This document shows positions 45,697-56,288 of a DNA stretch of 64,000 bases, in pieces. The position numbers and the translations under genes were made by a program. The DNA is from Dasypus novemcinctus (taxonomy: Eukaryota > Chordata > Mammalia > Cingulata > Dasypodidae): contig NC_080677.1 in NCBI RefSeq assembly GCF_030445035.2, forward strand, positions 113,391,263 through 113,455,262, given 5' to 3'. Below the pieces are notes generated by a model that searched no databases, was not told the origin of the DNA, and saw only the letters and a program-made list of their open reading frames with translations. The stretch's first letter is position 1. Every line of letters begins with the position of its first letter.

Positions 45697-46136
45697 TGTG
45701 ATGGTTAAGTTCATGTGTCAACTTGGCCAGGTTTTGGTGTCTAGTTGTTTGGTCAAGCAAGCACTGGCCTGATTATTACCATGAGGACATTTCCTGGATT
45801 TACATCATCAGTAAGGTGATTGGATCTATGGCTGATTACATCTGCAATCAACTGAGAAGATTGCCTTCAAAGATGAGAAAAGTCTCATCCAATCAGTTGA
45901 AGGCTTTAAAAGAAGGGATGATTCAGCAGTCAGAAGAATTTCCATCTCTACTTCAGCCAGCAGCTTCTCCTGGGGAATTCACTGAAAACCTTCGTGGAGT
46001 GTCCAGCTTGTGTCCTGGCTTATGGAATTTGTACTTGTGCTTCCCCACAGTTGTACAAGACAATTCTTGTAAAAATCTCAAGATATTTACAGATATCTCC
46101 TGTCTGTTCTTTCTCTAGAGAACCCTGAGTAATACA
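45697..46136 (+). repeat. ERV-L 3' LTR
   Basis: This 440-bp LTR runs from TGTGATGGTTAAGTTCATG to CCTGAGTAATACA, giving TG...CA ends. It is related to the MLT2/ERV-L LTR type (GTGTCAACTTGGCCAGG, ATCCAATCAGTTGAAGGC, CCTGAGTAATAC). Confidence 0.88.
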
Positions 46137-46464
46137 CAGCCCGGGTTCTTAATCCCTGCCCCATCCTGCTTCTTATGGGAACCACGGGGTGCAGCCAAAG
46201 GACAATGGCAAATGCATGACAGGTTACTTACAAAACAGAAGTCTTGGAGATTTCTACTTCTCTTCGGAAATCTTCCAGACTGCCTCCTCTGCTTAAGTAA
46301 TTTCTGTCAAATATCGGGGTTTAGTCATCTAGAATAAAAGCAGTTTCTACCTTGTAGAAGATAAACAGACTGAGGTATTCCATCTTTTATTTTCTTGGAT
46401 TCCACTTAGATCGTGAAAATTGCTAACATTAAGTGATCTGAGGAAGAAATAGAGCAAATGGCTC

Positions 46465-46640
46465 AGCACACAGCCTCGGGAGCTAGTTTGCACAGCCTCT
46501 CTCTAGCTGTGTGATGTAGAGCAAATTTTCCTCACTTGCAAAATGGGGATAACAACATTATCTACCTCAATGGGCTGCTGTGAGGTAGTGCCTGGTCCAT
46601 AATAAGTGAGAAGTTAGTATTAGTTATACTATTATTATGG
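46465..46640 (+). repeat. MIR
   Basis: CTCTAGCTGTGTGATGTAGA, TCACTTGCAAAATGGGGATA and CTGGTCCATAATAAGTGAG follow the MIR consensus. Confidence 0.7.
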
Positions 46641-46772
46641 GCTATAATTATTTCTTTTGAAGCTGGTATATTTTGTATTAGTTATGTTTTGGTTTCTCTG
46701 GTCAAATTTTAGTAGATAATCTAGTCTTATCAGAAGCACAGTTACAGACAATGTGAGTTTTTATGTTGATTC

Positions 46773-47530
46773 TTTTTTTAAACCGCTTTATTGAGAGATA
46801 ATTCACATACCATACAAGTCACCAATTTAGCATGCACAATTCAGCGGTTTTCAGTATACACGCAGATATGTGCAATCATCACTGTGGTCAATTTTAGAAC
46901 ATTTCATCACTGCAAAAAGAAATCCCGTACCTTTTAGTTATCATCCCCTGTTCTTCCAACCATCCCCACTTTCATTCCACCCAATGCCCTGGCTCTAAGC
47001 AACTGCTGATCTATTTTTTATCTCTGTAGATTTCCTTTTCTGGACTTTCATATGCATGGAATCATATAATATGTGGTCTTTTGTGTCTGACTTTTTTTAC
47101 TTAGCATAATGTTTCAAGAGTTTCCATGTTGTCATATATATCTGAACTTCAATCCTTCATATGGACAAATAATATTCCATTATCTGGATATACTACATTT
47201 TCTTTATCCATTTGTCAGTTGATGGACATTTGGGTTATTTCTACCTTTTAGCTATCATGAATAATGCTGCTAAGAAAATTCGTGCACAAGTTTTTGTGTG
47301 GGCATGTTTTATTTCTCTTGGGTATATACACAGGAGTGGAATTGGTGGGACCTATAGTAATGCTACATTTAATCATTTGAGAGTCTCCCAGAATGTTTTC
47401 CCAAGTGGTTCCACCATTTTACATTCCCACTAGCAGTGTATGAGGGTTCCAATTTCTCTACATCCTCACCAACACTTGCCATTATCTGACTTTTTGATTC
47501 TTGCCAGCCTAGTGGGTATGAGTCATGTTG
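46773..47530 (-). mobile_element. L1M 3'-UTR fragment
   Basis: TTTATTGAGAGATAATTCAC, CATGGAATCATATAATATG, GATGGACATTTGGGTTATTT and ACATTCCCACTAGCAGTG appear in the standard antisense L1M order. Confidence 0.8.
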
Positions 47531-47889
47531 ATTCTTGCAAGTTATATTTCATTACCTGGCATTTTCTTATCTAATTCTTCAGTTTCAACAATATATGCTA
47601 TTTGGATGGGATGACCATATATCCCAGTTTATGTCTATTATATCAGCACAATTAAAATTTTTCAAAACTTACCATTTTAACCGTTTTTAAGTATACAAGT
47701 GGCATTAATTAAAACAGCAAAATTGTGAATAGTGCCCTCTTGTGCTGTGTCCTGGTTTGGAAGATAAACCATATGTTCATCCTATATTTGAAGAGCTGCA
47801 ACCCCTCCCACCACTGGTCACTGCTATGTTATCATATTAGTGGGTCAGGAGGCCCAAAGATTGGTATAGACTCAAGGGCATGGGTTCTT

Positions 47890-48288
47890 TTTTTTTTTTT
47901 TAAAGACTTATTTATTTATTTCTCTCCCCTTCTCCCCCACCCCCAGTTGTCTGCTCCCTATGTCCATTCACTGTGTGCTCTTCTGTGTCCGCTTGTGTTC
48001 TTGTCAGCGGCACCGGGAATCTTTCTTTTTGTTGCATCATCTTGTTGCATCAGCTCCCGTGTGTGTGGCACCACTCCTGGGCAGGCTGCAATTTTTTCAC
48101 GTGGGGCGGCTCTCCTTACGGAGCACACTCCTTGCACGAGAGACTCCCCCACGTGGCACAGCACTCCTTGCTTGCATAAGCACTGTGCATCGGCCAGCTC
48201 ACCACATGGGTCAGGAGGCCCTGGGTTTGAACCATGGACCTCCCATGTGGTAGGTGGACGCTCTATCCATTGAGCCAAGTCTGCTTCC
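47890..48288 (-). repeat. DAS-SINE at the tip of a hAT element
   Basis: Full-length minus-strand copy. The duplication CAAGGGCATGGGTTCTT (47873-47889) / CAAGGGCAGTGGTTCTT (48289-48305) includes the first bases of the neighbouring hAT terminal repeat. Confidence 0.9.
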
Positions 48289-48294
48289 CAAGGG

Positions 48295-48747
48295 CAGTGG
48301 TTCTTAACATTTTTATGCTAGCACCCCTTTGTCAGGTTGCAGAAGCCTTTTGCTCCTTTCTATGAACAATGGTTAGAAATGCATAAAATAAAGTGCACAG
48401 GATTCCAAAGGAATTCCATAATTTTGAAAGACAGCTACCAAAATATTATAAAACAAGTCTGTGGTATAGTTATATGTGCTTTTTATTAATGATTAAATAG
48501 CACATCTAGAGGCAGGTCTAATAACCACTGCAATTTCAAAGTTGTGATGAGTGTAAAAATTTTGAGATGTCTGCTATAATAACAACATGATATAGAAATA
48601 GCTCTAATTTCTATTAGTGATGAAATCTCAGTTGCTATTTCTCTCTGTTTTCTACATTCACAATAGAATGTCAGTTTTTCTTTTTTCAAGTTCACAGAAC
48701 TCGAATTCTACACAGATCTCTTCTGGACCCCAGTTTAAGGAGCCCTG
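48295..48747 (+). mobile_element. hAT-Charlie-type element, non-autonomous
   Basis: The ends CAGTGGTTCTTAAC and GTTTAAGGAGCCCTG form an imperfect inverted repeat enclosing 453 bp of AT-rich sequence without transposase code. It is a different family from the CAGGGG elements. The flanking 8-mers (CTCAAGGG, read across the SINE, and TAAGAGGG) match only partly. A DAS-SINE inserted exactly at its left tip. Confidence 0.65.
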
Positions 48748-49014
48748 TAAGAGGGAGAATGTTGAAAGGAAGCTGGGGGGAAGCAAAGCACGCAAAGATC
48801 AGGGAATAAAGAGAGAGACTAGAATAGTCATAGGTTTGGTGGTGCACACAAACGAGACTCTCACATCACAAAAAACGATGCAAGAGTCTGCCAGGATGTG
48901 GACCGACGAAAATAAAAAGGCACAGATTGGTAAGTAATATGTTTCTGTCAACAGAGAGAATATGAGAGAACACATTTCACCCAGGATCTAGCCTGTCAGG
49001 AACATGAATTTGTA

Positions 49015-49245
49015 CAGTGACTCAGAATGTGGACTTTGAATTCTAATGCATCTGGGTTTGAATCCTAGCCCTGCCATTACCACCTATATTCCTGTGCAAG
49101 CCATTTAACTGCGCTGTGCCTCGGTTCCTCTTTTTAGAGGGAGTAAAAATATTACCTTGCAAATTGAGCACGAGAAGAGATAGTTTTACATAAAGGCCCG
49201 GTACAGTGCCTGACGTATTATAAGCCCTCAATCTGTAGTTCTGGC
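49015..49245 (+). repeat. MIR
   Basis: TCTGGGTTTGAATCCTAGCC, GCTGTGCCTCGGTTCCTCTT and GTACAGTGCCTGACGTATTA are unmistakable MIR blocks. Confidence 0.8.
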
Positions 49246-49349
49246 AATAGAGTTGTTTTTGTTAACAAGAAGGTCCATTCCCCAGCAGTGAGGGTCTTCT
49301 CACCAACTCAGGAGTTATTAAGTAAACATTAGTGTTGAGTCCCATGTGG

Positions 49350-49364
49350 CCAGCAGGGGGCAGC
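49350..49364 (+). promoter_or_regulatory. CTCF-like motif in the intergenic region
   Basis: CCAGCAGGGGGCAGC fits the CTCF core at every informative position. It lies in apparently unique DNA just downstream of a MIR, about 11 kb beyond the AKR1B1 poly(A) site and in the same orientation as the intron 8 motif. Confidence 0.55.
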
Positions 49365-51834
49365 AAACACCCATACTGTAAGCTTAAGGAGGCCCTGGTA
49401 AGGGAATGGAGAGTGGATGGAGACTTCTTTCTGCTCAAGACCTAGACATGCAAAACTTCTTCCATCTGCCTCATTCCTTGACCACGGCACCAAGAAGGGC
49501 ATCCAGTCCATGCTCTAGGACCAAACCCCCCAGACCACTGAGGCACTGTCAGGAGTAGTCTGGTGATTCATGCAGGCCAGGGACCAGCTGGGGCTTCTTT
49601 AGTATAGATCCTATCTACCTAAACAGCGTTTTAAGGCCATAAATTGAGAAAGCAGGTGCTGGGTCCTGGGGAAAATTCTACTTACATAGTGGGGGCCACA
49701 TACTCTGCTTGCTCTCGTGTCCTTAAAACTCTTCTTGTTACCTAACTTGCCTTGCCTTCTGATATCACCTAGACAGAACTTAAGTTTCCCTCCCTGTAGT
49801 CCCAGGAGCCACCACCAAAACAGTTTTACACACCCTGTGCCCAGCTATGCAGCAGCTAAGCTAGGATGTCCTGCTCTGTCTTCCAAAATACCCTACCATG
49901 AAGAGATTATCGCTGTATGTTCCCCTGTACAGAATAATCTGGAAAATTATTGAACTACAGCTATCTTCTCTTGTGCAAAGAAAGAAACCATCCCTTCTAT
50001 AGTAGCAGAAAGTTAGCAAGTTGCAGCACTAAGATTATATCACCTTATCCCTTTGCAATGTTTTTCCAAGGAGATCCAAGAAATGGGAGGCAACTGAGTA
50101 GAGCAATAGGGACATAGTGTATGAAATAAGCAAACTAAAACATCATTTATAAGACTGCTTCTAAGAGCACATGCTTTCCTCTGAGTTAATCACCTCGGAA
50201 TCGTTTGTAGCTTACTTGGGGATGGAGTAATCTATTATATGCCCCTTAGCACATGCCACATGAGCATGTAAATAGGTCTCTACAAATACCAAATGGTACT
50301 AAAATTTGGGAAGTGAGCAGGGAGAGCTCCAAGATACCAACTTGGTTCTTTATTGACTCATCTTAATTTTTCTTAAACTTTTTTTAAGGATCAGAACCCT
50401 TTTTACAAATGAAATCCTACACACAATTCCAGCAGATAAAAGGGACTTTGCTCTGGTTGAGATCAGGGAGGCGAGGGAGAAAGGAGACCTATACTACCCC
50501 TTCCTTGCCTCAGCTATAGTGTGGAAATCAGGTTTCCTTGGAAACACAATTTGAACCCCTTGGATTTTCAAACAGTCTAGTTTCTAGTCCAGATAAGGTC
50601 ACAAATTTATGATTTGGGCTTTTCAAAATGATCTAAGAGTCCTTCCTTAACCAGATGGAAGGAATATTCTCCTATATTGACACTTAAAAGTTTTATAGTT
50701 TTTCTTTCACATAGAACCAACTCTCATGATTTTTTCCATATGGATAGACAGTTGCCACAAACAGATATTTATTGATGAGTCCATCCTCTCCTCTGTGATC
50801 ACAATGTCCACTCAGTCATTACCATGTTTCCATGTATGGGTTCATTTCTAGGCTCTCTCTTCTATTGCGTGGGCCTATTTGCTTTTCTTTGTACCAATAC
50901 CACATTGCCTTAATTACTATAACCTTTTAATTATAAACAACAAGTTGGGCAAGGGTAGTCACTCCACCTGGTTCTTCTTCAGAAGCATCTTAGTGATTTT
51001 TTTGTTTTGTTTTTGCATTCCATATAAATTTTAGAATCAGTTTATCAATTAATGGTAAAAATCCTTGCTGAGCTTTCATTAGAATTGAATCGATAGAATG
51101 ATTTGGGGAAAACTATTATGTTGAGTATTCCTGTCCAAGAACATGGCATATATCTCCATTTAATATCTTTCAATAAAGTTTTATAATTTTCTTCAAAGAG
51201 GTCTTGCACATATTTTGCTGGGTTTATTTCCAGATACTTTTTACTTTTTATTATAAATAGTATCTTATTTTATATTCATGACATTTTAAACAGCTTGATA
51301 GTATATAGAAATGCAATTGACTATTATATATTGCTGCTGTATCTAATGAATTTGCTAAACACATTATTTTTAATAATTTCTTTGTAGAGGCTTTAGGGAT
51401 TTCTATGTAGAAAATCATATTACCAGCAAATAATGAATTTTACTCCTTTACCACTCTTAGATCTTTAATTTTTCTTATCTTAGTAAACTGCTTAGGACCT
51501 CCTTAAAATGTTGAGTAAAAATGGTGATAGCAAGAGTCATTGTTTTCTTCCTGATCTTAAAATTCCTCTAAGTTCGCCATGCCATGTAATCACTTTGGCA
51601 ACCAAACTCCCTTTATCTTACTCTGGTGGAAAAAATGCCTAGATTAAATTTATACAAGACATGATGATTCAGATCTTTCAAATCTGGCTATATGTGAGGT
51701 ACAGAGTGAGCTCACAATTAACTCTTTTCCCTAAAATGTATTTTTACGTATCAACTATATTTAAATAAGATCCTTTATATTAAAACAGAGCTCTGTTTTA
51801 ATTTTTCTGTGATCAAAATAACAGCTTTACCTTA

Positions 51835-52000
51835 AAGGTAGAGAATGCTTTGATTTGAATCTTCGTTCCTAGCCTGTCAGGTCTACAATAATTACTTCTC
51901 TGTGCCTCAATTTCTGCACCTGCAAATTGGGGATACTGCATAGGTTTGCTCTCATTATCAAATGAGTTAACAATTGTAAATTGCTTAGAATAGTGCAAAT
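51835..52000 (+). repeat. MIR fragment
   Basis: CTCTGTGCCTCAATTTCTGC, ACCTGCAAATTGGGGATACT and ATTATCAAATGAGTTAACAA match MIR. Confidence 0.65.
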
Positions 52001-52029
52001 CTATTATGACCAGAGAGAAAACAACATAG

Positions 52030-52270
52030 CATTAATGTCTAGGAGTTTGGGATTTGGAATCAGCCTGCACTGAGTTAAAATCCCAGCTGTACTACCCTTT
52101 AGCCATTCAATTTGGAGCAAGTAATCTCTGAGCATAATTTCCTCATCTGTTAAATGTTTGGGTAATACTATTACCTATCCCATGGGCTATCTGTGACGAT
52201 TAAATGAGATAAGGTGCTTAGCAGAATGGGACTTGTAGAAGTGATTCAACAAATACTAGCAATTACTCCT
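52030..52270 (+). repeat. MIR, nearly complete
   Basis: TTTGGAATCAGCCTGCACTG, TTCCTCATCTGTTAAATG and GATTAAATGAGATAAGGTGC span most of a MIR. Confidence 0.8.
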
Positions 52271-52446
52271 AAAATGGTTCTCACAAAGTAATTAATCATG
52301 CAGTAATCTTAAATTAACCATCTTGTTGGGCAGGTTAGGCTGAAGTTTATCTTTGATTATTCCAAGTAAAAGGAGGGTGGTATAAACAAAATAAGGACAT
52401 ATGTTTACCTCAGGAGAACAAACCACTTTCAAGAGTGAAAGTATCT

Positions 52447-52854
52447 GGTGGCAGACTTGGTCCAGTGGTTAGGGCATCTGTCTACCACATGGGAGGTCCG
52501 CCATTCAAACCCTGGGCCTCCTTGACCCGTGTGGAGCTGGCCCATGTGCAGTGCTGATGGGCGCAAGGAGTGCCCTGCCACTCAGGGGCGGCCCCCATGT
52601 GGGGAGCCCCATGCGCAAGGAGTGTGCCCCGTAAGGAGAGCCGTCCGGTGTGAAGGAAAGTGCAGCCTGCCCAGGAATGGTGCCACACACGGAGAGCTAG
52701 CACAACAAGATGATGCAACAAAGAGATACAGATTCTGGGTGCTGATAAGGATAGATGCGCTCACAGAAGAACACGCAGCGAATGGACACAGAGAGCAGAC
52801 AACTGGGAGGGGGGGACAGAGAAATAAATAAAAAATTAAATCTTAAAAAAAAAA
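52447..52854 (+). repeat. DAS-SINE
   Basis: It has the head GACTTGGTCCAGTGGTTAGG, body, GAATGGACACAGAGAGCAGA and an A-rich tail. No clear target duplication was found. Confidence 0.88.
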
Positions 52855-53164
52855 TCCTTCCCTTTCAATATGGCATTATTGTCATAATTTTGAATTTGGA
52901 TGTAATAAAACGCATAGAGCATTAAAAAACACTATAGGTTTTTATAGATTCAAGCTCTTACCAGTTTAAGGAATTTTTCTATTTCTAGTTTACCAAAGAT
53001 TTTATCATAAATGGATTTTGAATTCTATGAAGTATTTTTCTATTTGAATACATGCAAATATCTTTGTTAATGTGGTGGATTGCATTAACTATTTTTATAT
53101 TAAATCAATTTTACATTCCTGAAAATAAAATAAACTTTGTAATTACATATAGAGATTTTGATTT

Positions 53165-53279
53165 TTAAAAATTTTTAACATTTATTTTTTTTGTTTTTTG
53201 AGGTACTGGGGCTGAGGATTGAGCCTGGGACCTCCTAAGTGGGAAGCCAATGCTCAACCACAGAGCCACATCTGCTCCT
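53165..53279 (-). repeat. Monomeric tRNA-like SINE
   Basis: Single tRNA-like unit (CTGGGGCTGAGGATTGAGCC, CAACCACAGAGCCACATC) with a T-rich left side. It interrupts antisense L1 ORF2. The left end is approximate. Confidence 0.65.
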
Positions 53280-53694
53280 ATAATTATATTTTACTTTTAT
53301 ATATTATAGGATTAGGTTAAATTTTGTTTAGGATTTTTGCATCTTTGCTCATGAGACTGGCCTGTAATTTTCCTTCCTTGAACTCCTAGTCTGATTTTAG
53401 TATCAAAATTGTGCTAACAGCAGAGCATGAGTTTAGAAGTATTCCCTTTTCTTCTGTTCCCTGGAAGAGCTTGTGTAGGATTCACATTGCTTCTACTTAG
53501 AATGTTACACACAGCTTTCCTATAAAGCCATCTTGGCCTGGTAATTTCTTTGTGGAAAGATTTTTAACTGGTTATTCAATTTCTTTAATGGTTATAAGAC
53601 TCTGTAAATTTTCCCCTAAGCTGTAACAGCTGTATCCAAGTTTTGATAGGTCATATTTTCATCATCTCACATGTGTTCTCTACTTTTTAATAGG

Positions 53695-54350
53695 AGGAGG
53701 TCTAAATGAACAAGAATGTGAACTCTGGAGGCAGACTGCCCAAGTTCAGATCCCAGCTCCACCATTTCCCAACTGTATAACTTTGGGCAAGTTGTTTATT
53801 CTCTATGTTCCCCATAATAATAATTGTATAATAATAATAATATATAATGGGGTAATAATAATAATGGGTATAATAAGTACCACATAGGGTTGATGTGAGG
53901 ATTTAAAAATACACTGAACTTTTTTTTAAGATTTTTATTTTATTTATTCCCCCCACTGTTGTGCTCACTGTCTGCTCTCCGTGTCTATTCACTGAGTGTT
54001 CTTCTGTGTCTGCTTGTCTTCTTGTCTTCTCTTTAGGAGGCACCAGGAACTGACCCCAGGGCCTTCGGACACGGGAGAGAAGCACTCAATCACTTGAGCC
54101 ACCTTAGCTCATTGTCTCTCATTGTCTTTTCTGTGTCTCTTTTTTGCTGCATCATCTTGTCGTGTCAGCTCACTGCACAGGCCAATTCTCTGCATGCTTT
54201 CACCAGAGGACCCAGGAACCAAAACCAGGACCTCCTATTTGGTAGACAGAAGCCCAATTGCTTGAACCACATCTGCTTCCCTACATTAAACTCTTAAAAC
54301 AGTGCTTGGGACATTTGGTAAATTAATAAGTACCATATAAGAGTATGAGT
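53695..54350 (+). repeat. MIR split by a SINE
   Basis: The left part has GAACTCTGGAGGCAGACTGC, TTCAGATCCCAGCTCCACC and an (AAT)n expansion at 53815-53870. The right part (54282-54350) has AACAGTGCTTGGGACATTTG. The SINE at 53921-54281 separates them. Confidence 0.75.
53921..54281 (-). repeat. Composite DAS-related SINE inside a MIR
   Basis: Two tRNA-like units and a DAS-type tail lie in minus orientation. The flanks TACACTGAACT and TACATTAAACT are the target duplication. It divides a plus-strand MIR into two pieces. Confidence 0.85.
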
Positions 54351-54530
54351 CATTATTTCTTCTGTAACACTTGGGTTGATTATATGTCTGTTTAACATTT
54401 CTAAATGCATGTGTGAGGGAAGCACTTATTTTTTGTTATTGTTTTATAATTTTATTGAATTGTGATCAGAATGTGAATTATACGGTACCCATCCATTGAA
54501 ATTTGTTGAAGCTAGTGTGTTGGACTAGCA

Positions 54531-55083
54531 TGACAGTTTGAATTTGATGATCCCAAAAAGAGATTACGTTTTGTAACTAATCCATTCCTGTGGGTGTGGG
54601 GCCCCTTTGATTGTATTTTGTCAGTGAGGCATGACTCAAGTTTCCACCCTCTTGATGGATCTTTTATAAATGGAGACCCAGAGAAAGAGATACACAGGAA
54701 AGAGAGCTCTGCCATTTTGACCCAGCCATGTGAAAGAGGACTTCAGGGTCACCTACTGCTGCAAAAAGGCAGAGACGCCCTGAGAGGGTGAGAGAGGTCC
54801 CGGAGTCTGCAATCAGCAGAGCACAGAGACATGGAGAGAGGCCCCCAAGTGGCTGGGCCCAAGGAAGAACTCAAGCCGAGGAGACAAGCCCTGCCATATG
54901 CCTGACTGCCATGTGGCAGGATCACCAGTAGGTCACTTTCATGAGAAAGCATCTCTGCCAGTGCCTTGATTTATACATTCCATGGTCTCAGAACTGTACG
55001 CTTTACCCCTAACAAAATCCCCATTATAAAAGCCAACATCTTTCCGGTACATTGCATCAGCAGCCCTGTGGCAAACTAAGACA
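54531..55083 (+). repeat. Solo LTR, MaLR-like family
   Basis: This 553-bp LTR starts TGACAGTTTGAATTTGATG and ends GGCAAACTAAGACA, flanked on both sides by ACTAGCA (54524-54530 and 55084-55090). It contains CTAATCCATTCCTGTGGGTG and GTCAGTGAGGCATGACTC, which are shared with the LTR at 27529. Confidence 0.82.
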
Positions 55084-55309
55084 ACTAGCATGCCACTGAT
55101 CTGCATAAATGCTCCATAGGTTCTTAGAAATATGTATTCTATAAGAGCAAGATCAGTAATTTGGCCATTCAAACCTACACTCTTGCTAATTTTTCACATG
55201 CTTGATTTATCAATTTCCAAGAGAGGTGTGGGCATGTTAAAGCACGTGAATAATAACTTAGGTAGACTTCTGTTCTGTTTAGAAAGATAACTTTTTTGGA
55301 GTGTTTTAT

Positions 55310-55850
55310 AAATGATAAAGTTTTTTTAAAAATAAGCCTTTTATTTTAGAATAGCTTTAGATTTACAGAAAAACTACATAGTTCAGAGAGTTCCCGAATA
55401 TTCCATACCTAGTTTTCTCTATAATTGTCTTCCATTGGTATGGTACATTTGCCATAATTAGTGAACTAATATTGATACATTATTATTAACTAAATTTCGT
55501 AGTTAATCCAGATTTCCTTAGTTCTTACCTAATGCCCTTTTTTCCATCCCGGGATCCCATTTAAGATACCACATTACATTTGGTTGCCATGTCTCCTTAG
55601 GCTCCTCTTGGCTGTGACAATTAATCAGACTTTCCTTGTTTTTGATGACCCTGACAATGCTGAGAAGTACACTGTAGAATGTCCCTCAGGATTTGTCTGA
55701 TGCTATTTTCATTATACTGGGGTTTTGTTTTGGGGAGGAAGATCACAGAGGTAAAGGGCCATTCTCACACACGATATCAGGAGAGTACATTGTTTATCAT
55801 TGCTGGTATTAACCCTGATCACGTGATGGTAAGTGATAAGTAAAACATGT
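55310..55850 (-). mobile_element. L1M 3'-UTR fragment
   Basis: TAGATTTACAGAAAAACTAC, GTTGCCATGTCTCCTTAGGC and GAATGTCCCTCAGGATTTGT follow the known antisense order of an L1M 3' UTR. Confidence 0.75.
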
Positions 55851-55855
55851 ATAAG

Positions 55856-56288
55856 TGTTTCAGTTTCCTTGGCTGCTCAAGCAAATACCAATGTAATGGT
55901 TAGGCTTAAGCAATGGGAATTTATTTGCTTATGATTTTGAGGCTAAAATAAAGTCCTAATCAAGGCATCATCAAGGTAATACTTTTCTTCCAAAAACTGT
56001 GGAGTTCTGAGGCTGATTGCTGGTGATCCTTGGTCCTTAGCTTGTCACATGGAAGGCACATGGTGGTGTCTCCTGGTCTTTCCCTTTTCTTCTGGGTTCC
56101 AATGATGTTTGGCTTCTGGCTGGCTGAGCCCTCAGTGGTTTTCTCTCTGTATGCATTTCATTCTGCTTATAAATGATGCTGGTAATAGGATTAAGACCAT
56201 CCTGAGGTGGCTCACAGGTTCATGCACAAGAATGGATTAGGTTTAAGAACATGTTTTTCTGAAGTGCATACAGGTTCGCACCATCACA
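55856..56288 (-). repeat. Solo LTR, MaLR-like, second subfamily
   Basis: On the minus strand it runs from TGTGATGGTGCGAACCTG to AGCCAAGGAAACTGAAACA, 433 bp. It contains AATAAATTCCCATTGCTTAA, as in the LTR at 20688. The flanks ATAAG and GTAAG form a near-perfect 5-bp duplication. Confidence 0.78.

Larger units (their letters stand above)
34200..46136 (+). mobile_element. Degenerate ERV-L provirus with nested insertions
   Basis: Two related LTRs bound an internal region with gag-, protease-, reverse transcriptase-, integrase- and dUTPase-like remnants in that order. The dUTPase-like segment after integrase is typical of mammalian ERV-L. No reading frame is intact. I see no envelope gene belonging to this element, as expected for ERV-L. 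The provirus inserted into a minus-strand MIR whose halves remain at about 34055-34199 and 46137-46180. Later insertions are a hAT transposon in the 5' LTR, two SINEs, a poly(A)-tailed retrocopy of another ERV, and a solo LTR. The direct repeat expected at the ends is not recognisable (AAGCA against CAGCC). Confidence 0.88.
48748..50689. other. Unique DNA with MIR and CTCF-like motif
   Basis: The MIR at 49015 and the CTCF-like site at 49350 are the only recognised features. Confidence 0.55.
50690..53640 (-). mobile_element. L1 ORF2 fragments in antisense, interrupted
   Basis: Two blocks (50690-51580 and 52865-53640) read as antisense L1 ORF2: GCATTCCATATAAATTTTAG, TTTGCTGGGTTTATTTCCAG, TTTGTTAATGTGGTGGATTG and ATAAAGCCATCTTGGCCTGG. 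Two MIRs, a DAS-SINE and a monomeric SINE lie between or within them. All frames are destroyed. Confidence 0.75.

Noticed and set aside
47725..48273. 182-codon ORF on the plus strand
   Set aside because: Most of it translates an antisense DAS-SINE; the same peptide types recur at every SINE copy.
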